Source: Sesamum alatum
Lineage: Eukaryota > Streptophyta > Magnoliopsida > Lamiales > Pedaliaceae
Assembly (NCBI GenBank): GCA_034509735.1
Contig: JACGWO010000004.1
Coordinates: 23,851,395 to 23,915,394 of the forward strand
Reading direction: 5' to 3'
DNA length: 64,000 bases
Numbering within the stretch: the first letter of the stretch is position 1; the number at the start of each line of letters is the position of its first letter. Under the pieces are notes generated by a model. The model was not told the DNA's origin. It searched no databases and saw only the letters and a program-made list of their open reading frames with translations. A program made the translations under genes and the position numbers. This document shows positions 21,485 to 34,300 of the stretch, one piece after another.

Positions 21485-22765
21485 CACAAGTGTGGGAGAG
21501 AGGAATTTTTTCAGTTGATAGAGAGAGCAATGGTCGAGAGCTATCTTAGAGGATAGAGATTAGTTGGGTGTGTTACTCAAAATAGTGGTTATCGCCTAGA
21601 TAACCAACTTGTGCACAAGTTGTGTACAACTTACACATCATGGTCGAGTGGGGCTCTTCCTTTCCTCAATCAACTCCTCCTTGGCTAGAACTAGGTCAAA
21701 CTCGGCTAGGGCTAGGGTGTTTAGGTGGATTGGGCTTGTTTTAATTGTTTTGAGGTGTGGGCCTGGGCTTGTTTTAATTGAATTAAAACAAGCCCAACCA
21801 AGATCTAATGGATCTTTAATATAATCCAATTAATGAAAGTCGAATTAAAATAAGCCCAACCAAGGTCCAATGGATCTTTAACATATCCAATTAATTAAAG
21901 CCCATCAATAAAATCCAAATGTCTATTAATCTAATTAAAAGACAAGCCCAATATCTCTAATTAATAAATCCAACTTATTAATCAATCAAGTCCAATTAAA
22001 TTAATCCAATTAATCAATGAGATCCCATGGATGGGAGCATAACTTTTAATTAATATGATTAATTGAAATTGGATTTTGTCCAATTAAATTAATGAGATTA
22101 ATTTATTTGGATTGAACTTAATTAATTAATATGATTAATTAATTGGTTTGGGCTTTATTTGTTTAATGTAATTAAATGAATCCAGATTGGGCTTGAAGAA
22201 ATGGCACATTCTCATGTTTAATGTGCTTGTGTAGTTTGTGTATGTATATGTTCGTATTTTAGTTGTTTGTGAAATAGAAACAAAAACAACATCTCTTGCT
22301 CCCTCCCTTGTAGTTGTCATTTCTCCATAATTCTCTAGTCTCTTGTGTTCTTTTTGAAAAGGTTGCAAGTGAAGAACTAAGAAACAAAAACAATAGTACT
22401 AATTAATGGTACCTTTTTTTTGTTTTCTTCTTTGTATACGTTGATTTCTAGCAAGATCTTTATACGAATCCAATAGTGTGGTATGGACAATATAGAGGGA
22501 GTTTGTTTTAGCTCCTGTGTGGAAATCGGAAAGGAAAGAACTGAATCAACACTTGTACCTTATTTGAAGAAAACTAGAAAGGTGATGTCTTGTTCAAGTT
22601 TTCATGCACTTCTCGATTTTCAAAACTCTAGCCACTTGCATGTTCTTTTATTTTATTAGTGTTGAACGCTTGGAAAAAGGGATTTGATCCTTATATTGTT
22701 TTATTTCATGTTTAAATTATTTTAAAGTTCCAGCTGCGTTTATATTTTCCCGGGCCATATCGATT
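21485..22765. mobile_element. Older LTR remnants of the long-LTR family, in both orientations
   Basis: 21485-21770 resembles the minus-strand middle of copy 6 (CTCCTCCTTGGC.., GGATTGGGCTTG). From ~22000 the text resembles plus-strand LTR (ATTAATTGAAATTGG, then a CTGCGTTTATATTTTCCCGGG end near 22735). Element B was inserted into these remains. No coding frame is credible. Confidence 0.5.
21764..21796. repeat. Perfect 16-bp-arm palindrome
   Basis: TGGGCTTGTTTTAATT is followed after one base by its exact reverse complement. A direct copy of the left arm lies at 21731-21746. It marks the change of LTR orientation in this region. Confidence 0.9.
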
Positions 22766-23510
22766 CTTTCAAGCTCTTCATGTCCTTCTCCAGCTCAGGG
22801 TCTAGGGGATGCCTATGAGGTGTTCCTGTAGGCTGGATTATCCCTAGTGCTTCTCCTTTAAGGGATCATGCTTATTGTAATGGTTGGTGCCTTGGGATTT
22901 TTCCCTACAAATAAATTCTTAGAGGTACCTATTTTTGCATAAAGCACTTGATCTTATCTTGAGGTGGCGACACCCTTCAATGAGATGCATGTACTCTTTA
23001 TGGAATCGACAATACCTGTATGAGCAAGGGCCCTGGTCAGTCCATCTTTAGCTTTTCTCGGCGAAGCTAGCAATCCTTTACATTCTACCTCCATCGACGC
23101 CTACTTGATGGGCACATGATCAGAGAGGTGTAGGAAGCATGCCCTCTCTCGGAGGGGGCCCTCCTATCTTGGTGCTCCATTTTGGGCTTCTTGGTTGTTC
23201 GTTCATCCTCCAATCCTTGTGTGTTTTGCTTAAGCCTTCCTTGCAGGCGTGAGCTTCTTCAATTTGATGTACTTCTCAGCTCGAGCCAAGAGACAGTCAA
23301 AATTAGGAGTGGGCTTCCTAGTTAGGGACTTTAGGAAGTCCCCTTCCTGTAGTACTTGCACAAAGGTTCTGGAAAACATTTTAGAACTTGCAAAAAGAAT
23401 TGCCAAGGTGGCTACATTGAAGTGTTGGAGGTACTCCCTAAGAGACTTGGTGTCCTTTTACTATTCCGCAAAGAGGCCTATAGCTATTGCGCAAAGAGGC
23501 CTATACTAAA
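22766..23510 (-). pseudogene. Ty3/Gypsy gag fragment, antisense
   Basis: On the minus strand the frame gives a retrotransposon gag core (LREYLQHFNVATLAIL..., QEGDFLKSLTRKPTP, LLARAEKYIKLKKL; 23250-23460), typical of plant Gypsy gag. Further on lies a knuckle-region segment YCRFHKEYMHLIEGCRHLK (22960-23030). Stops follow after KKLTPARKA and near 22920. No pol or LTR is attached. On its right it joins CACTA copy 1 directly; GCGCAAAGAGGCCTATA-type words are repeated at that junction. Confidence 0.75.
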
Positions 23511-24394
23511 ATTTTAAATTATTTTCTAAAATATATACTAAATCCCATGTATATTAAAATTTTAAATTATTTCCTAAAATTATATACTAAATCTCATGTA
23601 TACTAAAATTTTAAATTACTTCCTAAAATTTTATATAAAGTCCCAAAAATAGTCTAATAATTGCTAGATTATTGAAATTTTCCCTACAATGTATACTAAA
23701 TCTTACAGTTATTTCCTAAAATGTATACTAAATCTTGCAATTATTCTCTTAAATGTATACTAAATCCAAAAATTCTTCCATACAATTGCGCTAAATTCTT
23801 ATATTCTCCTATATCCTTATACTAAATCCCAAAATTCTTCCCCAAAATAGGATTACAATATATTATATGTAATTTCACATAAATTCCAAAAAATTCAGAA
23901 AATTAACAGAAATTTTCAGAAATTATTGAGAAAATTCCAAAAAAAAACTACACATAATTTGATTGAATTTTCAGAAATTCATAAGAAAATATATTCATAA
24001 TTACATAAAATTTTGACATTAAATCATAAGTTCTGAAAATTCCGTCAAATTTACAAAAAAAAATCTAAAAAATTTTGGACAATTTTTAGAAAATATTTTA
24101 AAATTTACAGAAAACTAATTACTGAAAAATTTTGGAATTTATAAAAATTATTTTTTTCAGAAAAATGCAGAAAATACTGAAAACTTTTAGAAAATATTTA
24201 AAAATAACAGAAAATACTAAAAATTACAATAAAAATTCAGAAAATTACTTACAATTTTCCAACAATAATTCACAAAATTACCAATATTTCAAGAATTATC
24301 TACAACATTCCAACAATGAACTACAACAATCCAACATTTAACAATCCAAAATTCCAACAATGAACTACAACAATAACAACATTTAACAAAATTA

Positions 24395-24582
24395 TCAAAA
24401 AAAAATGCACAAAATTAGCAACATAAATTTTGGATAATATTTCAGAAAATTGCACAAAATGAAAAAAGAAATGCATTTACAAAATGGTGACAGAAAAAGA
24501 AGACCTACTTGGATGGTAAATGGCGGCGGTGAAGGGCGGTGGTGGTGGCGGGCACACACTGTGGTGGTGGTTGGAGAGGCGC

Positions 24583-24658
<76 letters not shown>

Positions 24659-24830
24659 AGTCGTGGTGGCGGCAAAAGGTAGTGGTGGCGGCGGGGAGTG
24701 ATGGCAGACGGTAGTGGTGGTGGGCGGCCGACGGAGAGAGGGAAAAATGAGAGACAGTGACAGGGAGAGAGAGGGTCGACATAAAAATGAGGAAGAATCT
24801 GCCAAGTCTCGAATTTATATAACAAATTTG
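24395..24830 (-). pseudogene. Promoter and first exon of TNPA-like gene, CACTA copy 1
   Basis: The minus strand carries a TATA box (TTATATAAATTC, about 24812-24823), then a (CT)n-rich transcribed leader; the (GA)n tract at 24586-24652 is its complement. An AT-rich intron (24394 down to 23511) with ATTTTCTG/TTTCAG-type words follows. The same order appears in CACTA copy 2 (TATA near 33970, (CT)n at 34032-34079, AT-rich intron 34330-35387). The downstream exons encoding the protein are lost. Overlapping Ser/Leu/Pro- and Arg/Glu-rich frames here are microsatellite translations. Confidence 0.65.
24586..24652. repeat. (GA)n / (CT)n microsatellite
   Basis: A near-pure ~66-bp GA dinucleotide run within the presumed leader of the TNPA-like gene of CACTA copy 1. 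Confidence 0.95.
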
Positions 24831-26066
24831 GAATGATCGTATTTTGTCCCGATCATTCCTAAGCCCATTTCCAATAAAAAATACGACGTCATTTTGACGT
24901 ATAAATGACATCGTCTTAGTATCCTGTACTGATATGAACTTATTAGGAACGGTCATGTAATAGTCAAAGTGTTACTAGTACCGTCCCTAAATAAGAAAAC
25001 GGCATCATTTGATATTTAAATGACGTTGTTTTTTTACCTTGTACTGATAATGAACTTACTAGGAACGGTCATGTAATAGCGAATGTGTTATTCGTATCGT
25101 TCCTAAATAAAAAAAAAAACGGCGTCGTTTTGGTGGTCTGTAAATGATGACCATTCATATTTCCATTCATGACGGTTCCTATACGTATTGCAAATATTAT
25201 TTGACATTCTTAGATAATAAATATAAATTAAGAAAAATATGTTCCGAACACTTGTATGATCGAAGAAAGGTGTACAATGAGACCGTTAGATATGATTTAA
25301 CACACACAAGAATACATTATATGTAGTTTTGTTAAATTTCAGTCTGCGGATATGGAGATATCGTTCCCGGTCTGTATTCGTCATCATAAGAACTATTGCA
25401 TCCTTCAATCCGGCCATCTGATTGAAAATCAGACTGGTAGATACAAAATCTTATTCATAATCTTGTATATGTTTAAGAATGGTGTCGATCCGGCTCACAG
25501 ATGTTGAGATATCGTCTTAATTAGGTAAAATACACAATATAGTAACACAAATTGGAGCGGTTAGAATTGCCTTAGGAACGGTTTAATATTGTAATATCAT
25601 AGGAACGGTTATGCGTTATATATAGGAACAGTTCCCAGCCACTTTTAATTAGGAACGGTTGGTTATAAAGGACCGCTCCAAAATTCAATTTTCCCACCAA
25701 TTTTTCATTGTGTGCCAAAACCAAAAATTGGACCTTAATCTGGAACGGTCACTAAATTATTATGACCGTTCCTAATTCAAACTTGGAGCCTATTTTTTAG
25801 TAGGCGCCAAATTGAAGAATTGTATCTGTAATAGGAACAGTCGTGGGAATACGTTGACCGTTCCTAATTTAAATTTTCCTTTCTTTTGGCGCCTACATGA
25901 AAAAAAATGTACCTGTAATAGAACGGTCATTGGAATATAGTAATCATTCCTAATTCAAATTTTCCTGAATTTTTTTCATTTGGCGCCTACTTGAAAAAAA
26001 TGTACATGTACTAGGAATGGTTGTGATATATAGTGACCGTTTCAATTTTTAAATTAATTTGTTTTA

Positions 26067-28860
26067 TTAAAATATAAAAAATTTGTATAATACAATGCTT
26101 AAACTAAAGTTTATAAAAAATTTAATACACCGTTCCGAAGTTATATTCTTGTATAAAAAAATCATAATTACTACGATAATGTTTAAAAGGTAACTATGTA
26201 CTGAATTACCAATAAGTCTATTCCTCGGTCTCAGCCTCGTCAAAGCTATCTTCGTCATCTTGATCATCGGATTGACCATTTGGCGAGCGCAATGTACCTG
26301 CTCCATGTTGTGACGTGGAAAAATCAACGACCAACTGTACTCCCGCTGGGTCATGAAGTTCATAGGTTTGGTTGTCTGTACCAACATCTGGAGTAGGTAA
26401 ACTTCATCCATCTGATAGGCGACCTCAGTCCATCGCGAGTCTTCGATTACTCTTCGAGCCTTGATTTTGCAAATAGCTTTCCAGTCGACTTTGTCTCTTC
26501 TCATGCTCAGGTAATCCGCGTAGTAGACTTGCACTGCTTGTTGTGCTAGTATGAATGGTTCATTCTTTTGGTTGAGCTTTTTGAAATTGACATCAACGAT
26601 GTGATAATGAGGGTGTATCTTCATGCCTCTAACCGGATCAACCCAACGACAATTGAATAGTACAATGTGCATGTCTGGTATAAGTGGGTAATCTAACTGA
26701 ATTTTCTCTTCCAGTATTCCCCAGAAGTTTAGAATCCATGTCTGTATATGATGAGCTTTTGACACAAACACCACAATTCATTGTTGACTTCCCGACATTG
26801 TGACGTTCAGTATGGAAATTGAAGCCATTCACAAAGTAAGACGGGTACATCATCACTTCTGCTCTAGGGCCCCAATAATGCAACTTCAACGATTCGTCGT
26901 CTGTGTGATTCAATTCGGGTTTCACCTACAATTCATCATATAGCAATTGAAATAATTTATAAGAAATTGAGTAGATAGTTGTAATTTATAAGAAAGTGAC
27001 ACTTACAAGCCACTTAAACCAATTCTTGAATTGAGTTGCCACTACTTGATCAATTATTGGGTCCTCCGAATGGTGTTGCTCGTACAGTTCATTCAAGAAT
27101 GAGCTGTATCAGGAACAGTGACAATTATAAATAATGTTCAAACTGAAATGATCGAAGAGAGAGTAAGTTTGTATCAAAAACTTACTCGTAGTACGGCGCA
27201 ACTACTTCACAATTACACAACACGTATGTCTCGATAACATGAACTTCCTCACCACTCAACCATCTCTTTTTTGAGGCTCCACTTGCTCGGCCCGGATGAT
27301 TGAAAATGGACCATACTATTCCATCGTCGTTGCTTGTGACATCATCGTTCCGACCGGGTCTGCTTTGCTTGCAGAGAATGTGCGGTTTGAAGTAGTGAGA
27401 AGAGAAAAGCCTAATTTCTTCAACAATATAAGCTTCTACAATTGACGCCTCGATGTGTGCTATGTTTTTCACCTTCTTCTTCAAATCACGTAAGAATCTA
27501 TTCGTAGGAGTATTTATTAAAATGCAAATTAATGCCACAGAATAATAATATATATATTCAACAGTAAATTTTCTAGTGTAGTTAATTACCTCTCAAATGG
27601 GTACATCCACCTGTATTGCACGGGCCCCCCAACGCGCACTTCATATGAAATGTGAACAATTAGGTACTCCATTAAGTCGAAAAAAGAAGGAGGAAATATT
27701 TTCTCGAGGTTGCACAGGATAACGGTTACACTGTCATCCAATTCTTTTACCTTGTTCACATCTAGTGTAGTTGAGCATATATCTGGAATAGAAGGCTCAC
27801 CTCCATCAAGGGCCCCCCACGTGCTAAGGAAGCATTTCACGGAAGGCAACTGGAATCAACTTCTGCATGGATACATGACAATCATGGCTCTTCATGTCGT
27901 GCGTCCTTAGCTCCTTCATTTGACGCAGCGGGACAAGTTAGATGCATACCCATCAGGAAATCTAAGACAATGAATCCACTCATATATGTTCTTCTTTTGA
28001 TCCTTCGCCAGTGTATATACCGCTTTGGGCATCACTTTCGGTCTCCTTTCATCCACCTCAAGCTCCGGCCAATTACGTATGATCTTGAGATCCTTCCGTG
28101 CATTCAGATTGTTCTTCGTTTTGCCCTTTAGGTCCATCACAATATTGAATAAATTGTCGAATACATTTTTCTCAATATGCATGACATCAAGATTGTGTCA
28201 TATCAGATGCGTCCCCTAGTATTCCAGCTCCCAAAAGATGCTTTTATTCGTTTACATATGGTCGACACCGTAGCCTTCCGGTTCACTCAACGGTTGTTCG
28301 AATGCAACACTAAACGCATTAACATGAGTTCAGATCTATTCTCCAGTCAGCCTCGGACGTGCAAACTTCCTCTCCGTTCAATTTTTAGTGAAGGCTTTCT
28401 TATTCCTGTGATAAGGATTGTCTAGTGGGAGGAATTGCCTGTGATAGTCAAAATAGCATACCTTCCGACCGTGCTGTAAATAGAATGCCCGTGTGTCCTC
28501 CTACAAACTGGACACCCCATAGCACCAGCAGTACTCCATCCATACGCCATCCCATAAGCGGAAAAGTCGTTCACTGTCCACATCAATGCGGCACGCATCA
28601 TGAATGTCTGGTTTGTTGTAGTGTCGTGCGTACGTACACCCACATGCCATAAATTCTACAACTCCTCGATCAACGGCTCCAAGTACACATCGATAAGACG
28701 TTTGGGATTCGATGAGCCAGGGATCACCATCGTGAGGAACATATACTCAGACTTCATGCACATTCCCGGTGGGAGATTGTACGGTGTAAGTATCACGGGC
28801 CAACATGAGTAAGTTTTACAATACAGGTTATGTAAAAGGATCGTTCCTAATAGTAACATA
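26067..28860 (-). pseudogene. CACTA tnp2 transposase (TNPD-like), C-terminal part
   Basis: Minus-strand pieces run in tnp2 order. They are YSCWPVILTPYNLPPGMC with SEYMFLTMVIPGSSNPKRL (28860-28660), TMNDF-type WTVNDFSAYGMAYGWSTAG (28640-28430), a bridging segment with several stops (28420-28183), and MHIEKNVFDNLFNIVMDLKGKT (28182-27916). Then come the DUF4218-type CNLEKIFPPSFFDLMEYL and GGPVQYRWMYPFER (27849-27586) and DUF4216-type YWGPRAEV, HPHYHIVDVNFKKL, FILAQQAVQVYYADY, WKAICKIKARR (26925-26400). The N-terminal half seen in CACTA copy 3 is missing. Introns and frameshifts separate the pieces; not functional. Confidence 0.9.
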
Positions 28861-29309
28861 TTTTGGGACGGTTTTTTGAACTAAACTTGATTTTCTCATT
28901 ACCCACAATTTCGAACGGTCATTGCATTACATTGTTCACTCAAGACGTAAAAGGGTCTCATTTACCACTACATGTTGGAACGGTGTCCACTGCGTTCCAA
29001 ATCGACCCAAGTTGAGGAACACGGGTAGGAATGATCACTTTTCGAGGTCAAATAATCGTTCCAATGTCCACATATGTGCTCCAAATGGAATACCAAAATA
29101 TATCCGCTCTCTTTTTGGAACGGTAATGGGATTACATGTTGGTACACATATGTTGGCACACAAATAGGAATGGTATAGCCGTTCCTACACGTTTTGACTC
29201 CGAATAATACGAAAGTGACGTCAGTAATGGGTTACCATTCCATAACAGTTCCTGTATCGTTCCTATTTGGACCGGTATTTGAAATGGTCGTACTAAACCA
29301 TCCCAATCG

Positions 29310-29327
29310 CCGCATTTTTTTGTAGTG
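29310..29327 (-). repeat. CACTA terminal inverted repeat, copy 1
   Basis: The minus strand reads CACTACAAAAAAATGCGG, identical over 18 bp to the termini at 37576-37593 and 62186-62203. It is followed on the plus strand by GGT, the likely 3-bp target site at the edge of LTR copy 6. Confidence 0.9.
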
Positions 29328-29330
29328 GGT

Positions 29331-32300
29331 ATGGATCGGGGATGAAGATAAATACAGTGGAAGGAAGAAATTAAAACAATTTTTCATCCGATCAAGGGGG
29401 TGTACCCCTTGATTTCCCAAGTGGTTACATACTTGAAACCCAATAAATAAAATAACATGCAATAAAAATGTTTCATGGTTAATGGCTAGAACCGAAATGG
29501 TGCATAACTGAAATATGAGATTTATACCTTTTCAATTTTAATTCTGAATCCGCTACACGTGTTGTTCCTTCTCTAGATCTGCGTTCACGAAGAGATCAAT
29601 GTAGACTCCTCTACGTACGTGCACACCACATGCCAAAAATAGAGTTCTCAAAATCACTGCTAGGTGGACTGATCTCACAACATAAACTATTTCTGTTGAA
29701 AAAACAAATCCGGATCTCACTATCAATTAGTGAATCGAATTGTTGAGCTCTATCATGAAACTTGTTCAAGAAGAACTTGATGGAAAATATTTGGGAGAGA
29801 GTTAGGAGAGAGAGAATGAGAATGAAAACTATTTTCAAAATTTTTTTCTTGTTATCTCACAAATAAATTGTGTTAGTAAAAAAATAATACACAACTTGTG
29901 TGTATTAGACAACACGGCCGAGTATGGTTTCCTATGAGAATCCACTCGGCCTTTAAATCCTCCAAAACAGGAGTTGTCAACTCCTCCTTGACCTAATCCA
30001 GGTTAAGGGTGTCAATGGGTAGTCTCTTACACTTCTCAGGCCCATAGATCAATTTAAACATCCATACGCAGGCCCAATGAATATTATTAGACCCAGATTC
30101 AGACCCATTTAAAATATATAGATTGTGTCTGGATCTCTACCCATCAAGACCCATGGGTCTATGTAACAAATTTGGACTCAAAAAAATATTTCTTTTTTTT
30201 ATCAATTCAATTGAATTATTATTTATCAATCTATCTCAGTTCAAGTAAACAAATCTAGAAAGCTTAAGACATCATAAAAATATTTATCGTGTAATTATGT
30301 CCATGTAAATTTTCTAATAATAAATAATTGAATAATTAGTTATATAAATATATTAATTATGATAGGTATATTTTTCAACATCTTGATAGGCAATAATGTT
30401 TGGTTGAAGTGATAAAATTGAAGCTCAATTATTTTTCAAACTTAATTCGATTGCTATTAAATATGTAGATTTAATATTTTCATTAGATATTTTAAAACAA
30501 TATAATAAATGATATATTCTTTCAAAAAACTCTATCGAAAAAAAGTTATTTGTGAATTGATTTCAATAATCTTGAATTGATTGATAAATTCTATGTAAAA
30601 ATACAAAAAATAAAAATAAAAAATATATTGATAAATCTAATGTATATAGTAAACAATATCGTAAATTATTGCTAATTCAAAACACAACTTTCTATTTTTT
30701 TATAGTCATTTACTATAATATTCAAATATAAATAATTAATCTATTTCATCTTACTTTGGTGATTTTGATCTAAGTAAATTTGTGTTGAATATATATCTAG
30801 TTTATCGTTTTTGGTTTAATATAAAATTTATTAGTCTTTTTTTAATTATCTTGTCTTAAATAAACATATCAAATATTATCCAAACTATTAAAAAGAAAAA
30901 AAAGAAAAAAAAATACTGGGTCTAGACTCTACCCGGATCCAAAAGACTGGGTCCAAAACAATGGCATTGGGTCTTGAGATGATTGGATAAGGTATGGGTA
31001 GTATTTAATAGTATGGGCCTCTATGGGGCAGGGTTTTGGTAAGATCCTACCCATTGACAATCCTAATCCAGGTAAATGGCGGCAAGGCTAAGTTGGATGG
31101 ATTGGGCTTGGTTTAGTTTAACTATTAAATTAATTCGAATCCACAAAGATCTATTTGGCATTTTAAATTAATCCCATTAATTTAAAACCCAACATAAGCA
31201 CATTAGATTATTTAATCTAATCAAATAAATTAATTCCCAACTCCTTTAATTAATTAATCTAATTAACTAATTGAATCAAGCCCAATTATATTAATCAAAT
31301 CAACTTAATTGTGTTAGGCCCAATTTTAGTTAATCCAATTAATTAAATTTTGGGCTATCCAGAAATGGACTCTCCCATTAAATGAGCTAATCATTTATTC
31401 TTCATAATTAATTTAAACTATTTAAATTAATTTAATTTTTCTAGAATTAATACCATAATTAATTCTACTACTTTCGTTGTGATTTGTGTGTGACTCCTTA
31501 GGTTCACCCTCAACTAGATTTAGACTTGGACTTGTATCAAATACAATTAACTAAATCTAATTTAATTAATTATCTTTGATTAACCATTAATCCAGAAGCA
31601 CTCGTTACCATGGGTGGTCATTTAGCAACAGTCCATTGCACTATACTAGGTCAATATGGTGTGAACATTTAGGCTCTCAAGTACCATATAGGTATGCTCC
31701 TTCTATGAGCTCTCTCTCGGTCTAAGTTTAGGGCATGGAATTGAGTATCAGTTTTCATCATGGAGTAGACAACTATGCTCATTAATCTAAATGTGTTTAC
31801 TCCTTTGATCAATACAAGGAACTTTTCATATTCGATCAGCTGTTCTTGCCACAGACTCAAGGAGTGTAAACACATCTTAGAGCTCCTAGGAGATCTCATT
31901 GTCGTCCAATGACAGGCGACATATTTTATCTTGGAACTCACCTTCCTCACTATATCTTCTGACTACACTTGACAAGACTTATAATGACCACGTCAAAGAC
32001 ACAGTCATCACTGGCCAGGCCCAAGGTACAACCACCACATATATGTGATTGTCGTACATCCTTAAGTCTAAAGACTGAATCCTTTACTATCGGAGCCGAG
32101 GAGTACTAGTCATATCCACCAAGTCTCTTACGCTTCCATATGACAGTTCAGACGGCTGGACAACCCTTTTCAACCACCCACTAAAGTTGCATACACGTCC
32201 CACGTTTGTCTCTGATAAATTGCGACACCCATCTAATGAGTGCAAAACTTAGTGCAAGTCTCGATAGAACTCTCGATGCCCAGTCTCGAGGTTCTCGACT

Positions 32301-32564
32301 TAAAATATTTCAGACTCAACCCTCAAAAGTTGGTTTAAAAGTTGTCATTCAATGCGCAACCCAACAACAATGGTTGTTCAATTGATTTGTGGGTTTTGTT
32401 GTGATTTTAGAGCAACAAGATCATAATAACAGTAAGCACAACAAAAACATCGCCGATGAATTCTTACTTCATTCAATAATTCAATATTACATATGAAAAG
32501 AAATTACTTGAATAGATTACAAAACTGTTAATCTAATTAGCTTTTTTGGTCACCTATTCTCACA
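29331..32564 (-). mobile_element. Long-LTR Copia family, LTR copy 6 (interrupted by hAT, cut by CACTA copy 1)
   Basis: The minus-strand start is at 32564 (TGTGAGAATAGGTGACC). Family blocks appear at 31600 (CACCATGGGTGG-like), 31490 (GTGTGTGACTCCTTAGGTTCACCC), 31900-32120 and 29520-29600 (CCGCTACACGTGTTGTTCC, shared with copy 5 near 19690). Removing the 1.06-kb hAT insertion leaves ~2.17 kb, close to a full LTR; the PBS end is missing because CACTA copy 1 starts at 29327. Confidence 0.8.
30004..31065. mobile_element. Non-autonomous hAT element (1062 bp)
   Basis: The ends read TAAGGGTGTCAATGGGTAG and, inverted, TAGGATTGTCAATGGGTAG, forming a ~19-bp inverted repeat with few mismatches. The 8-bp target duplication ATCCAGGT is perfect (29996-30003 and 31066-31073). 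Subterminal GGGTCTAGAC/GACCCATG-type words occur near both ends; the interior is very AT-rich with no transposase. It lies within LTR copy 6. Confidence 0.9.
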
Positions 32565-33640
32565 AGTGGTCCTATCACCCTCTGTTAGGTTAGGTGTTCA
32601 ATAGTTGGCAGGGAGCTCGTCCGTCAGGACCTCCTTGTGAAGGGGATACCCTCCTGCTCGTTAGGGGGACCCTTAAGATCATTTCTGCATATCTAGGAGC
32701 CATTGCTAGAATCTGTCTATGTGCACCATCCAAACGCTGGGGCGTTATTCTGCGTTCGGTGGGGCTTCAGCCGCCACTAGGAAGGGCGTCTTGCGGCAAC
32801 GTCCCCTGCACATCTATAGTAGGAGTAACCGTAAAATTGATTACGCAAGAATACCGATGAAGTCAAAGGTACCGCCAAAGGTTTTCCCCTAGATAACAAT
32901 AGTAATCATCCATTGGATTTAGTCTAACAAAAAGAGAAGCAACCTCTCAGAGGAAGTGTCTGAGGAGGGGCTGACGCTTGCAGGATCAAGGGGATCTATC
33001 TCCATGTGCCCGTTGCAAGGAGAGGTGACAAGAGCGTCCGGTCTACAGTATGAACGTTCTGGTCATGTCGCGCTCACTGGTCAATTACCTCTCATCTTTC
33101 AGTTACAGTATTGGAAGTGTCCATTTTCTCATGTGTCGAACCTATGTTCCCTAGATGGCTTCAATTAATGTGAGTGAAAAATGTACGGTTCGAATGGTCT
33201 AACTCGAGATCAAGGAACAGGGGTTTACAAAAAAAGATTGACAGCACTCCAACGCTTAAGTTAGTATTTGAATTACTAAAATCCTAATGTGATCAACCAG
33301 ATATATAAAGTAGAGTGCGAGTTTTGGTGTGCAAATGTAATTTAAATGTTACCCATTTCGGCTGGGAGAGCCTGTTATTTATAGGCAACCCCTCATGTTA
33401 GGGGGTAAAGCATAAATTTTCAATACTATTTATAGGCAACCCTTCATGTTAGTTACATCTGTGAAATACTAACAAACATAAATTTACAAATATACTTCAT
33501 ATTGTGAACGTGTGTCTATTTTTTGGAAATTACTATATATTTTCAATTTCTTTAAACATCCAATTGTATACGTTTATTCAATCAGATAAGTGTTTGGAAC
33601 GCGTTTTTCTTAATTTATATTTAATATCTAAGAAGATAAA
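32565..33640 (-). mobile_element. Probable Gypsy LTR-derived sequence, unassigned
   Basis: The minus strand of 33240-33270 reads TACTAACTTAAGCGTTGGAG, a phrase common in plant Gypsy LTRs. A TTATTTATAGGCAACCC motif is repeated at 33374 and 33428, and GAGAGCCTGTTATTTATAGG resembles a promoter/leader region on the minus strand. No LTR ends, PBS or coding frame can be defined; small ORFs at 32594-32860 and 32956-33168 match nothing I recognise. Confidence 0.35.
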
Positions 33641-33960
33641 AAAAAAAATTGCAATAGATATAGGAACGGTTACTATGTGTATGTCTGCAAACGACATCAT
33701 TTTGTTATTTAGGAACGGTATTAGGAACAAGTTTCTATTGAATGACGTTTTCTATTAGTACAATTCAAAATACTAAGTATTTGGTAATTATATACGAATA
33801 GTAACTTATAATTCAGGAACGGTAATACAATTAAATGACCATTACTATTTAGGTCAACATCAGTACAAGATATTAAAACGACATCGTATTAAAGCGAAAA
33901 CGACGTCGTTTTCTTGATTTGGACCGAAGATAGGAACGGTAATACAAAATGATGACCGTT

Positions 33961-34029
33961 CCAAAATTTTATATAAATTAGCCCCTTGGCTGATTTTTCT
34001 CACTTTTTCCTCTCTCCCTCTCTCTAAAG

Positions 34030-34080
<51 letters not shown>

Positions 34081-34300
34081 CGTCCGCCTCTCTCTCTCTC
34101 GCCATCTGCCGCCTCCATCCCTCGTCGCCGGCCGCCTTGCACATCCCTTGTCCATTCGCCTCCTTCGCACGTCCATCTCCCACCGTCGCCTCTCTCTCTC
34201 ACTCCATCCACCGCCTCTCTGTCTCACTCCGTCCGTCGCCCTCAGCCGCCGCCCAAACCATATCGCCACCGACGCCCACCAATTGATCTACCGAGTAGGG
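33961..34300 (+). promoter_or_regulatory. Promoter and CT-rich leader of TNPA-like gene, CACTA copy 2
   Basis: The TATA box ATTTTATATAAATTAGCC lies at about 33966-33983, next to the subterminal word GACCGTTCC, followed by a (CT)n leader (34032-34079) and CGCC-rich sequence. The TATA surroundings match those of CACTA copy 1 (minus strand near 24815), which supports a shared promoter. The leader ends at an intron start near 34300-34330. Confidence 0.65.

Larger units (their letters stand above)
23504..29327 (-). mobile_element. CACTA (En/Spm) transposon copy 1, 3'-truncated
   Basis: Read on the minus strand, the 5' terminus is at 29327 (CACTACAAAAAAATGCGG). The order is subterminal repeats built on TAGGAACGGT and its complement (28860-29300), a tnp2-type transposase remnant (28860-26067), a second repeat-rich block (26050-24840) and the promoter and first exon/intron of a TNPA-like gene (24830-23504). 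It then stops at the Gypsy fragment, so the 3' terminus is missing. A ~49-bp tandem repeat (TACTAAAATTTTAAATTAT core, three copies, 23504-23640) sits in the intron end. Confidence 0.85.

Noticed and set aside
24395..24956. Several long Ser/Leu/Pro-rich or Arg/Glu-rich reading frames on both strands
   Set aside because: They are translations of a (GA)n/(CT)n microsatellite and its flanks in overlapping frames; none resembles a protein family.
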